Source: Planctomycetota bacterium (GTDB lineage Bacteria; Planctomycetota; UBA8742; UBA2392). From it: 64,000 nucleotides of DNA. The position numbers and the translations under genes are program-made. The stretch is taken from assembly GCA_019636195.1 (NCBI GenBank), contig JAHBYA010000015.1, forward strand, positions 1 to 64,000, in the 5' to 3' direction. The notes beneath the pieces are model-generated. The model made no database searches. It was not told where the DNA came from and saw nothing but the letters and a program-made list of their open reading frames with translations. This document shows, piece by piece, positions 53,489 through 61,415 of this stretch; the stretch's first letter is position 1; every line of letters begins with the position of its first letter.

Positions 53489-53672
53489 GGCTGCTCTCCT
53501 TGTTCATGACCAACACCCCAAGGTAGCCAAAGCCGCAACGCGCGCGCAAGCAATATCGCATGTGCACTCTGTGATATTGACGTGTCAAGTTTACTGGCCG
53601 CGGGCTTGCAAACAGCAAGGCCGCAGGTGTTCACGTCGCGGGTGAGACCATGAGTATCCAACACAAGCTGCT

Positions 53673-53813
53673 ATGCGCCGCAACGACCCGGCAATACGTG
53701 AAAGCGCCAGGCTCAAGGCGCTTGCCGTCGAAAAAGAGCTTGAAGAGCTGCGCGAAAATCTGCGCAAAGCCGAAAACCCGCTGGACAAGCTGGAAAACCG
53801 CAACCGCGAGTGA
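53673..53813 (+). CDS. Possible 46-aa coiled-coil small protein
   Basis: A short frame from ATG 53673 to TGA 53811-53813. The product is strongly helical and charged (KALAVEKELEELRENLRKAE) with heptad-like Leu spacing. No clear Shine-Dalgarno precedes it, but a 9-bp GC hairpin begins six bases after the stop, as expected for a small transcription unit. A longer overlapping frame from 53650 has unnatural composition and is rejected. Confidence 0.4.
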   Translation: MRRNDPAIRESARLKALAVEKELEELRENLRKAENPLDKLENRNRE

Positions 53814-53818
53814 ACACC

Positions 53819-53840
53819 GGGGCCGCGAATCCGCGGCCCC
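53819..53840. terminator. GC-rich hairpin between convergent genes
   Basis: Perfect 9-bp stem, 53819-53827 with 53832-53840 (GGGGCCGCG/CGCGGCCCC), four-base loop, followed by GTTTGATT. It lies between the putative 46-aa gene and the 3' end of the DUF4190-like gene. Confidence 0.7.
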
Positions 53841-53864
53841 GTTTGATTCACTTGATTCACCGAC

Positions 53865-54218
53865 CTACATCCGGTCGAGCCCGCCCGTGGCGATGTTGAT
53901 GATGACCAGCACGCCCCACAGTATCCCGATCACGAGGCCTGCGATCGCCAGTCCTTTGCCGGCACCGCGCTTGTTCGCCTGTGCCAGGCCGATGGCGCTG
54001 AAGATCAGGCCAAGCCACCAGGTGCACGGAATGAGCGCAAGGATGAAGCCCGCGATTGCCAAGCCGGGTGTTCCCTGCTGCTGAGGCGGGGCGCCGTAGC
54101 CCTGCTGCGGATAGCCGGGCTGCCCATAAGGCTGCTGCTGGTAGCCGCCCTGCTGCCCGTACTGGCCCTGCGGTTGGCCGCCGTACTGTCCGCCCTGCTG
54201 CGGAGGATAACCTGCCAT
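53865..54218 (-). CDS. DUF4190-like small membrane protein with Gln/Gly/Pro-rich head
   Basis: A 117-aa protein. Residues 1-48 are a low-complexity, Gly/Gln/Tyr/Pro-rich segment (PPQQGGQYGG, QPGYPQQGYG). Two hydrophobic segments follow: residues about 50-78 (GLAIAGFILALIPCTWWLGLIFSAIGL) and 88-110 (KGLAIAGLVIGILWGVLVII). The repeated GLAIAG phrase is the signature of DUF4190 proteins, which occur in many bacteria with disordered cytoplasmic heads. Function is unknown. A purine-rich GGGAAGGGGG lies upstream of ATG 54218. Confidence 0.82.
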   Translation of the reverse strand: MAGYPPQQGGQYGGQPQGQYGQQGGYQQQPYGQPGYPQQGYGAPPQQQGTPGLAIAGFILALIPCTWWLGLIFSAIGLAQANKRGAGKGLAIAGLVIGILWGVLVIINIATGGLDRM

Positions 54219-54297
54219 GTGTGCCCCCTTCCCTAAGGTAAGGGCACGAGTTTACGAATTCGGGCAGAAGCAAAACAGGGCAGAAATTGAAGGAAAA

Positions 54298-55377
54298 TCA
54301 CGCGGTCTGCGCCGACAGGGCCTTGAGCTTTTCTTCCTTTTCCCATTTACGGCAGGACTCGATTACGGGGTCAAGGTCGCCGGCAAAGACCTTCTGCAAC
54401 GGGAAGCTTTCCTTGCTGCGGTGGTCGGTGCAGCGGTCCTGCGGAAAGTTGTACGTGCGAATCTTGTCGCCGCGCCCGCCGCTGCCTACTTGTACACCCC
54501 GTTTCGCGGCCAGTTCGCGGTCGCGCTTTTCTTTCTCCAACTGGTACAGCTTGTTTTTCAGGATGCGCAGCGCTTCGTCCCGGTTTTTGTGAAAGCTGGG
54601 CGTGGCCTGGCAATCGACCATGATGCCCGTGGGCAGGTGGCGCATCTGGCAGCGTGAGCTGGTCTTGTTCACGTTCTGGCCGCCGGGGCCGCCACTGCGG
54701 GCTGCCGTCACATCAAGGTCGCTTTCCTTGATCTCGATCTTCACGTCTTCCATTTCCGGCAGCACAGCCACCGTCGCAAGGCTGGTGTGGATGCGCCCCT
54801 GTGTTTCCGTGACCGGCACGCGCTGCACGCGATGGCCGCCGCCTTCGTACTTGAAGGCCTTCCACACCGACTCGCCCTTGATGCGATAGGTGCCGCTTTT
54901 CAGGCCGCCGACTTCACTTTCCACTTCGTCGAGCACCTCGATCTTGAAGCCGCGGTGGGCGCACCAGCGCGCGTAATTTTCAATTAGTTCGCGCGCGAAC
55001 AGGCTGGCCTCGTCGCCGCCTTCCGCGCCGCGGATTTCAAGTATCACGTCGCGGCTGTCGTCTTCGTCGTCCAGCAGGATCATGTCCTGCGCCTGCGCGT
55101 AAAGCCTGTCATAGCGCTCGCGCAGCTCGGACAGCTCGGCCTCAGCCAGCTCTTTCATTTCGCTGTCAGCGGCCGGGTCTTTGATGATCTCCTCGCTGCC
55201 GTTGATCTGCTGCTGCAATGCAACCAGCTCGCGGTAGGACTCGGCCTGCTCGCGCAGGCTGCCGCGTTCGCGCTGGTACTCGGCAAACAGCTTGTTGTTC
55301 CCGTACACAGCCGGGTCTTCGATCAGTTTGCCGAGTTCGTCGTAGCGGTCGGCGCGGGATTTCAGCACGTCAAGCAT
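54298..55377 (-). CDS. prfA: Peptide chain release factor 1
   Basis: A 359-aa class I release factor that recognises UAA/UAG and triggers hydrolysis of peptidyl-tRNA. The domain 3 motif SGGPGGQNVNKTSS (GGQ) lies near residue 230. EGGGHRVQRVPVTETQGRIHTSLATVAVLPE near 178 is the RF1-type segment that includes the codon-reading loop region. The helical domain 1 (LIEDPAVYGNNKLFAEYQRERGSLRE) is intact and length is standard, so this is RF1 rather than RF2. A prmC methyltransferase gene, often next to prfA, is not present here. Confidence 0.97.
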   Translation of the reverse strand: MLDVLKSRADRYDELGKLIEDPAVYGNNKLFAEYQRERGSLREQAESYRELVALQQQINGSEEIIKDPAADSEMKELAEAELSELRERYDRLYAQAQDMILLDDEDDSRDVILEIRGAEGGDEASLFARELIENYARWCAHRGFKIEVLDEVESEVGGLKSGTYRIKGESVWKAFKYEGGGHRVQRVPVTETQGRIHTSLATVAVLPEMEDVKIEIKESDLDVTAARSGGPGGQNVNKTSSRCQMRHLPTGIMVDCQATPSFHKNRDEALRILKNKLYQLEKEKRDRELAAKRGVQVGSGGRGDKIRTYNFPQDRCTDHRSKESFPLQKVFAGDLDPVIESCRKWEKEEKLKALSAQTA

Positions 55378-55409
55378 GGCAGCAGTCTAGCAAACGGCTG
55401 TAAAGGACG

Positions 55410-55447
55410 GATGGGACGGGCAGGACTTGCGTCCTGTCCGTCCCATC
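55410..55447. terminator. Long hairpin between rpmE and prfA
   Basis: A 17-bp stem, 55410-55426 with 55431-55447, with one G-T type pair and loop TTGC. It lies in the 83-bp gap downstream of rpmE on the minus strand, before prfA. No T run follows, so it could be a processing or attenuating structure rather than a full terminator. Confidence 0.65.
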
Positions 55448-55460
55448 GCGGATGAGCCAG

Positions 55461-55802
55461 CTACTCTTCTTTTTCGCCAGGCGTGGGAATGATCTTCTTT
55501 TTGCCGAAGACCTTCTTCTTTTCCAGCTCGGTCTTGAGGTCCTTGCTGAGTTTGCGGGTCGGGGCCTTGACCTTTTTCTTGGCCTGCTCGGCGGCCTGGC
55601 TCTGGTCCCATGCAAAGCGCTTGGTGAAGGCATCGACGCGGCCGGCGCTGTCAATGAACTTCTGCGTGCCGGTGTAGAACGGGTGGCACGCGCTGCAGAT
55701 GTCGATCGTCAGTTTTTCAAAGCGCGAAATCACAGCAAACGTGTTGCCGCAGGTGCACGTCACCTTGGTGTGGTGATGCTTGGGATGGATGCCTTCTTTC
55801 AT
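55461..55802 (-). CDS. rpmE: Ribosomal protein L31 with C-terminal extension
   Basis: A 113-aa protein beginning [22 protein letters not shown], the bacterial L31 (bL31) signature. Zinc ligands CTCG and CSAC (followed by [20 protein letters not shown]) mark the zinc-binding form. The standard protein ends near residue 70; here a further 45 Lys-rich residues follow ([25 protein letters not shown]), probably contacting rRNA or disordered. ATG 55802 is chosen with AAAGG upstream; the longer frame to 55940 is unsupported. It is followed by prfA, an arrangement seen in many bacteria. Confidence 0.94.
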   Translation of the reverse strand: MKEGIHPKHHHTKVTCTCGNTFAVISRFEKLTIDICSACHPFYTGTQKFIDSAGRVDAFTKRFAWDQSQAAEQAKKKVKAPTRKLSKDLKTELEKKKVFGKKKIIPTPGEKEE

Positions 55803-55998
55803 GGCTGCCTTTCTTTCGCTTGCCGTCGCAACGGGCCCGTGCCACATGCAGGGATACCCGCCGCCGCAAGGGGCGCGAATGATAAGCACGCGCCCTGTCC
55901 GCGCAAGGGCCGAGCGTTCCCGGAAAAGTTGCAGCCACACACGCCCGTTGGCCGTATATTAGTGACACTGGGATTGCATTTCCTTCGGGGGTCGGGGC

Positions 55999-58900
55999 AT
56001 GAAGGGACGTTCGGGCGCGCTGGTAACCATTCTCGGTGCCATCGTCCTGCTCGCCATGGTCGGCGGGTACTTCGTCATGCAGGACGACATCGGCGCCGGC
56101 AAAGCCAAGGGCCGCAAAGCCGGAGCCTTTGATCCCGCCACGCAGGACGCCGCAGCAGCGGAAGATGATGCAGCGCAAGGCGGCTACGGCGTATCACGGC
56201 GCGGCAGCAAGGACAGCCGCGCAGAAGACGATCCCACCCGCGCGGGCAAGAAGCCCGAAGGCGCCAACGACGGCGGCAAGCCCGGCGACGATACCCAGCT
56301 GGATGTACCCCGGACCATCAACCCCGACGAAGTCAACGAAGTCGTCCCCGGCTACCTGATCGTGCGCGTCGTCAACAAAGAAGACGACCGCCCGCTGCCC
56401 GGCACCACGGTTTACTTCCCGATTCGCGGCACGCGGCTCGATACCGACGCCGGCGACGTAAAGCTCAGCGACAAGCTGGACGCCATGGTCAAGCGCACTA
56501 ACCGCCACGGCGTCGCGGCCTGGAGCGAGAAAGAGCTGCTTGAGCTGGCAAAGCGCCAGGAAGGCGACGACCCTACCAGTGTGCTGGTCACCGCCATCGG
56601 CTACGCCGACCTGTTTGAGCCGCTGAAGATCCCCGACGTGAAAAAGGGCGCGGAAGCGACGTTCAAGCTGCTGCCGGCTGTGCGCGTGACGGGCAAGGTG
56701 CGTGAAAAGCGCGGCGGCATTGTCAGCTACGCCAAGGTTGAGATCCTGCAAACCAGCGGGCAGGGCGAGTCGGCGGCGCCGTTGAACCGCTTTGCAGTCA
56801 GCGCTGACGGCCTGGGCGAGTTTGCGATCAAGCTTGCGGACACGTACTTGTACGTGTTTGAGGTGCAGATGTCCGGCTACGCCAAGTACCGCAGCCGCGT
56901 GTTCAATTTCCGTGAAGACAAGCGCGAAGTCAGCATCCTGCTTGAGGCGGCCAAAGGCATCAGCGGCGTGGTCGTGGACAGCGGCAACGCGCCGGTCGCG
57001 GGCGCCGAGGTGCTGGCCAGGGATGACGGCCTGCGCGTGACCACAGACGCGCAGGGCAGGTTCTCGCTGGACATGGTGGCGGACAAGATTTTCCGCAACG
57101 ACGTGAACTTGCGCGTGACCGCCAAGGGCTTCGCGCCCGCCAACGAAAAGGTGCTGGCCAACGACCACAACGTGCAGATCACCCTTGAGCCTGAGGGCAC
57201 CCTCAGCGGCGTGGTGGTGAATGACCGCGGCGAGATCGTGGGCGGCGCCAGCGTGCGCTGCACTTACATTGAAGGCCCCAACCGCTACCCCTACGACGCC
57301 GCCGTCACCAACGCCAAGGGTGAGTTCAACTTTGGCGGATTTGCCGCCGGCAGTGTCCAGATTTCAGCGCACCTGGGCGAGCTGTACAGCGCCACCACCG
57401 GCATCAACGTCGCGCCGCGCACACACGTCGGCCCGGTCAAGCTGGTGCTGATCACGGGCGCGGGGGTCACCGGCCGCGTGCATGTCGCGGGTGCGGGCAT
57501 CGCGGGCGTCACCATCGCGCTGGACGGCAAGTCGGCGGGCGCCACTGACGCCGACGGCAACTTTGCGCTGGGCGGCATCGCCGACGGCAAGCACAAGATC
57601 AAGATCATCAACCAGTACCCCATCGCCGACGAAATGCTGCGCCAGTTGCCGGTGTTCACCGTGGACGGCAAGAGCTACTACTACCTGCCCAAAGAACGCG
57701 AGATTGACCTGAAGCTGGCGGACAGCGTCGTCGTGGACTTTGAAGTCAAGCCCTTTGAAGCCAGCATTGACCGCAAGATTACTGTCAACATCACCACCCA
57801 GCCGAACACGCCCGTGACCGGGGTGCAGGTGACGATCAAGCCGGTGTTCGGGCAGCCGCCGGAAGGCGTTGAGGCGCCCAAGATCCAGATTCTCGCGCTG
57901 GACCTGCCCAACGGCAAAACCACGATGCCGCTGAGCCTGGTAAACGGCGTCAGCTATGAGGCCACGTTTGTCCACCCGCGCTTCTTTGAGGCCAAGTTGA
58001 CCACTGCTGCACTGGCCGGCGTAAAGGACGGCGGCAGCATTGAACTGGTGCTTGAACGCGCGTTCATGATCAAGGGCACGGTCAAGGACAGCCAGGGCAA
58101 CGGCATCGAAAGCGTCGGGCTGAGCCGCGACAAGAACAACCCGTGGAACATGACGGCAACCACCGACATTTACGGTTACTTCGAATTCGGCGGGCTGAAA
58201 GCCGAGGAGTACACAGTCACCGCGTTCAAGACCAGCTACTACCAGGAAGTGCGGGTGGTCAAGATCACCAGCGAAGACCCGCCGCACCTTGAAATCACGC
58301 TGGTCAGCGCCAACGAGATCCGCATCATCGTTACCAACAACGGCACGCCACAGCCGGGTGCGCACGTGCACATCTACCGAAACGACGCAGAGGGCGACAA
58401 CCCGGACGACTTCAAGCGGCACTTCGACATCGGCACGACGGACGCGAAGGGCGAAAAGTACATCAACTTCCACTGGGTCCGGAACTACCAGATTGTGGCC
58501 TACTGGGGCAACGAAGTCGCGTTTGTCAACTTCAACAACATGAAGGACGTGCCGGAGCGCGAGTTCACAATTGAGCTTGAAGCCGCGTTCGACCTGACCG
58601 GCGTAGTGCTTGACTCGGAGACCAGCCAGCCGCTCGGCGGCAGCATTGTGCGCGCGCACATGGCGCAGGGCAGCGGCGAAGGCCGCGAAGGCAACTTCTT
58701 CCAGTTGCAGGTGGGCGGAGAAGGGACATTCGCGTTCAAGGTCCCGCAGGGCAGCTACTACTTCTACGTGCCCAAGACCGCCAGCCACCAGAGCTTCAAC
58801 ACGCAGGGCAATGAAGTGCCGCAGGGCACGACCAACGTCGTGTTGAGCGTGCCGGTGCGCGACGACATTGAGGGCAACTACGCGCAAGTGCTGAGCTTCA

Positions 58901-59238
58901 GCGTTCCCAGCAGCATGGAAGCGGGGCAGGACTACACCGTGGAAGTGCTGGTGCGCAACAAAGGCAGCACAACCTGGACCAGCGCCGGCAACCGCCCGTG
59001 GCGCCTGGGCAGCGAAGGCCCCCGCGACAACAACACCTGGGGCCTGACGCGCGTAAACATCGAACAGGGCATCGAGGTGCGGCCCGGCGATACCTACAAA
59101 TTCACGTTTACGGTCAAAGCCCCAGCCAATGCGGGCACCTACCCGATGCAATGGCGCATGGTGCAGGACGGCCGCGAGTGGTTCGGCCAGTTCAGCGAAA
59201 AGCGCCAGATCGTGGTAAACGCCCCTTCTGGCGGGTGA
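55999..59238 (+). CDS. Giant membrane-anchored CarboxypepD_reg/Ig-like protein with NBR1-like C-terminal domain
   Basis: A 1079-aa protein with one N-terminal membrane anchor (residues about 7-27) and a Gly/Asp/Lys-rich disordered spacer to about 100. The body contains around nine beta-sandwich domains of the carboxypeptidase-regulatory-like type (examples GVVVDSGNAPVAGAEVLARD, SGVVVNDRGEIVGGASV, GTVKDSQGNGIESVGLS, GVVLDSETSQPLGGSIV). The last 110 residues resemble the Ig-like NBR1/Next-to-BRCA1 fold: VEVLVRNKGSTTWTSAGNRPWRLG, VRPGDTYKFTFTVKAPANAGTYPMQWRMVQDGREWFG. Most of it would lie outside the membrane and could bind other proteins or polymers. No catalytic motif is seen. ATG 55999 has GGGGG about seven bases upstream. 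Confidence 0.82.
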   Translation: MKGRSGALVTILGAIVLLAMVGGYFVMQDDIGAGKAKGRKAGAFDPATQDAAAAEDDAAQGGYGVSRRGSKDSRAEDDPTRAGKKPEGANDGGKPGDDTQLDVPRTINPDEVNEVVPGYLIVRVVNKEDDRPLPGTTVYFPIRGTRLDTDAGDVKLSDKLDAMVKRTNRHGVAAWSEKELLELAKRQEGDDPTSVLVTAIGYADLFEPLKIPDVKKGAEATFKLLPAVRVTGKVREKRGGIVSYAKVEILQTSGQGESAAPLNRFAVSADGLGEFAIKLADTYLYVFEVQMSGYAKYRSRVFNFREDKREVSILLEAAKGISGVVVDSGNAPVAGAEVLARDDGLRVTTDAQGRFSLDMVADKIFRNDVNLRVTAKGFAPANEKVLANDHNVQITLEPEGTLSGVVVNDRGEIVGGASVRCTYIEGPNRYPYDAAVTNAKGEFNFGGFAAGSVQISAHLGELYSATTGINVAPRTHVGPVKLVLITGAGVTGRVHVAGAGIAGVTIALDGKSAGATDADGNFALGGIADGKHKIKIINQYPIADEMLRQLPVFTVDGKSYYYLPKEREIDLKLADSVVVDFEVKPFEASIDRKITVNITTQPNTPVTGVQVTIKPVFGQPPEGVEAPKIQILALDLPNGKTTMPLSLVNGVSYEATFVHPRFFEAKLTTAALAGVKDGGSIELVLERAFMIKGTVKDSQGNGIESVGLSRDKNNPWNMTATTDIYGYFEFGGLKAEEYTVTAFKTSYYQEVRVVKITSEDPPHLEITLVSANEIRIIVTNNGTPQPGAHVHIYRNDAEGDNPDDFKRHFDIGTTDAKGEKYINFHWVRNYQIVAYWGNEVAFVNFNNMKDVPEREFTIELEAAFDLTGVVLDSETSQPLGGSIVRAHMAQGSGEGREGNFFQLQVGGEGTFAFKVPQGSYYFYVPKTASHQSFNTQGNEVPQGTTNVVLSVPVRDDIEGNYAQVLSFSVPSSMEAGQDYTVEVLVRNKGSTTWTSAGNRPWRLGSEGPRDNNTWGLTRVNIEQGIEVRPGDTYKFTFTVKAPANAGTYPMQWRMVQDGREWFGQFSEKRQIVVNAPSGG

Positions 59239-59248
59239 TCAAGACTTG

Positions 59249-59306
59249 ATGCGCAAGCCCAGTTGCCGTCCGGGATTGTGACGTCCCGCAAGTCGAACTT
59301 GCGCAT
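59249..59306. terminator. Inverted repeat downstream of the giant CarboxypepD_reg gene
   Basis: Nine-bp arms ATGCGCAAG (59249-59257) and CTTGCGCAT (59298-59306) enclose a second small palindrome CGGGA/TCCCG. It lies in the 130-bp gap before nuoN and may be an imperfect terminator; no T tract. Confidence 0.4.
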
Positions 59307-59368
59307 TCCAAACACGGTTGCGCACATACCCCTTCCAAGGCATGATTCGCGCCCCATAGGGGCCCTGA

Positions 59369-60925
59369 TTGTTCGGCGAATTCGACATCTTTCTGCCCGT
59401 GGTCTGGCTGCTGGTTGCAGCCGGCATTGTGCTGCTGATTGACCTGTTCAGCGACGACCCTGACCGCGTGCGCATGTTTAACTTCTTTACGGCGCTGGGC
59501 GGCGTGCTGCTGTCTTTCGTTTCGCTCAACCCGTACTGGGACGCGCCGCCGCAACTGATCATGCGCGGGGCGATGCTGGTCGATCAGTTCAGCGCGTTTT
59601 TGATGATCGCAATCCTGATCGGCACCGCGATTTCCATGTTCGCGAGCCTCAGCTACGTCAAGCGCATCGGCGTCAACCTGGCGGACTTCCTGATCACGTT
59701 GCTGCTGGCTGCGTCCGGCATGGTGCTTTTGACCGCGAGCAACGACCTGATCATGGTCTTTCTGTCGATCGAGTTGCTGAGCTTCAGCGTGTATGTGCTG
59801 ACCGGCCTGCACGGCCGCAGCGGCCGCAGCGCCGAGGCCGCGATGAAGTACTTTGTGATGGGCGCGTTCGCCACCGGCATCATGATTCTGGGCATGGCGT
59901 GCCTGTACGGCGTGACCGGCGAGCTGCAGCTCAAGCCGATCGGCGAAAAGTTGCTGGCGATTTTCAACGCCCGTGACGGCAGCAACGTAATGGCAACGTT
60001 CGGCATGGGCGCGATCCTGATTGCCTTTGCCTTCAAGGTCGGCGCGGTGCCCTTCCACAGCTGGGTGCCCGACGCCTACGAAGGCGCGCCGACCACGGTC
60101 ACCGGCTTCATGGCTGTCGCGGTCAAGGCAGCGGCCTTCGGCGCGCTGATTCGCCTTGCGGTCGTCACCTTCCCGGCCTCAGCCGCCGCCGAAGGCTTTT
60201 TCGGCGACCTGGGTTTCGCTGGCTACGCGCTGTGGCTGCTTTCTGCGCTGAGCATGATCCTGGGCAACTGGTTCGCGATCAGCCAGCGCAACGTCAAGCG
60301 CATGCTGGCCTACAGCAGCATCGCCCACAGCGGCTACCTGCTGATGGGCCTTGCGGCAGCGGGCGGCAACCCCGAGGTTTACGCGGGCGTGCTGTACTAC
60401 CTGCTGGCCTACACGCTGATGACCAGCGGGGCGTTCGCGATGCTGGTGTACGCCAGCACCGGCGGCCGCGATGTCGAAAGTATCGACGACCTGCGCGGCC
60501 TGGCCTGGAAGAAGCCGTCCGTGGGCATCGGCATGGCGATCTTCATGTTCTCGCTGGCTGGCATCCCGCTGACGGCGGGCTTTATGGGCAAGTATTTCAT
60601 CTTTACACAGACCATTGCCGCAGGCGGGCGCTACACGACGCTGGCGATCATCGGCATCTGCACCAGCATCATGGGCGCGTACTACTACCTGCGCGTGGTC
60701 GCCTACACCTACTTCCGCGAGCCGGACGACCGGCCGGTTGCAGGTAAGGAAGACTGGGGCCTGAAGTTCGCGCTGAGCCTGACTGTGCTCGGCACGCTGT
60801 TCCTGGGCATCTTCCCGCAGGGCTTTTACAACGCCGCTGAAGAAAGCGTGCGCGGCCTGCAGCACGAGAACGAACGCCCCGTCGTGCAGGCGCCGGACAA
60901 GCCCGCGAAAGTCGCCAACAAGTAA
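59369..60925 (+). CDS. nuoN: NADH-quinone oxidoreductase subunit N
   Basis: A 518-aa antiporter-like membrane subunit of complex I that helps couple electron transfer to proton pumping. About 14 hydrophobic segments are present. Diagnostic phrases include SIELLSFSVYVLTGLHGRSGRSAEAAMKYFVMGAFATG near residue 135, AFKVGAVPFHSWVPDAYEGAPTTVTGFMAVAVKAAAF near 218 with the pumping lysines and the helix break, and RNVKRMLAYSSIAHSGYLLMG near 308. The start is TTG 59369 (MFGEFDIFLPVVWLL), because no ATG precedes TM1; GGGG lies just upstream. Unusually, no nuoM or other nuo gene is adjacent. A hairpin terminator follows. Confidence 0.94.
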   Translation: MFGEFDIFLPVVWLLVAAGIVLLIDLFSDDPDRVRMFNFFTALGGVLLSFVSLNPYWDAPPQLIMRGAMLVDQFSAFLMIAILIGTAISMFASLSYVKRIGVNLADFLITLLLAASGMVLLTASNDLIMVFLSIELLSFSVYVLTGLHGRSGRSAEAAMKYFVMGAFATGIMILGMACLYGVTGELQLKPIGEKLLAIFNARDGSNVMATFGMGAILIAFAFKVGAVPFHSWVPDAYEGAPTTVTGFMAVAVKAAAFGALIRLAVVTFPASAAAEGFFGDLGFAGYALWLLSALSMILGNWFAISQRNVKRMLAYSSIAHSGYLLMGLAAAGGNPEVYAGVLYYLLAYTLMTSGAFAMLVYASTGGRDVESIDDLRGLAWKKPSVGIGMAIFMFSLAGIPLTAGFMGKYFIFTQTIAAGGRYTTLAIIGICTSIMGAYYYLRVVAYTYFREPDDRPVAGKEDWGLKFALSLTVLGTLFLGIFPQGFYNAAEESVRGLQHENERPVVQAPDKPAKVANK

Positions 60926-60945
60926 CCCGGCCCCGCAGGGCCGGG
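60926..60945. terminator. Hairpin terminator after nuoN
   Basis: Eight-bp perfect stem, 60926-60933 with 60938-60945 (CCCGGCCC/GGGCCGGG), loop CGCA, starting directly after the nuoN stop. It also faces the end of the minus-strand membrane-protein gene at 60971, so it may act in both directions. No strong T tract. Confidence 0.7.
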
Positions 60946-60970
60946 CGTGTTCGGCTTCATTTTGAAACCC

Positions 60971-61381
60971 CTACCAGCGACTCTCTGACGCCGCGCTCAG
61001 GGGCCCGTGTTCGAACACGACCACCGCGTCGGCGGGCACGCTGCGTTGCCCGTCTGCGCGCACCGCCATCTCCGCCGGCACGGCGTAGCCGTTGTGCCAG
61101 GGGTGCAGCGCCGAAAAGGCAATCATCACCAGCAGCGATGCCGCCACCTGCTTGCGCAGCCTTGACTCGCGCATTACCAGCCAGCGCAGGCCCGCCGTGA
61201 CCGCCGTGCCCCACAGGACGGCCCAGATGGCTGTCTCCATGCCGTCCACGCTGGCCAGCGGGCGCCGCTGAAGGGCCCAAAAGGCAAGCAGGTCAAACAG
61301 AAGCAGAGCGCACACGGCCCCCAGCGCTGCCGGGGGCGCAAACCTCGCCGCGCCATTGAGCTTTCGCCTGTTCAGCATCAT
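60971..61381 (-). CDS. Hypothetical small membrane protein
   Basis: A 136-aa protein of no recognised family. Four hydrophobic segments are visible: residues about 15-35 (FAPPAALGAVCALLLFDLLAFW), 48-66, 78-92 (weak) and 95-105. The end is polar. A purine-rich GGGGAAAGAG precedes ATG 61381 (or the adjacent Met at 61378). It is 34 bases downstream of ftsK in the same direction, so it is probably co-transcribed with it. Confidence 0.65.
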   Translation of the reverse strand: MMLNRRKLNGAARFAPPAALGAVCALLLFDLLAFWALQRRPLASVDGMETAIWAVLWGTAVTAGLRWLVMRESRLRKQVAASLLVMIAFSALHPWHNGYAVPAEMAVRADGQRSVPADAVVVFEHGPLSAASESRW

Positions 61382-61415
61382 CTCTTTCCCCGCCCTTGTC
61401 CGCGTACTTCAGCCA

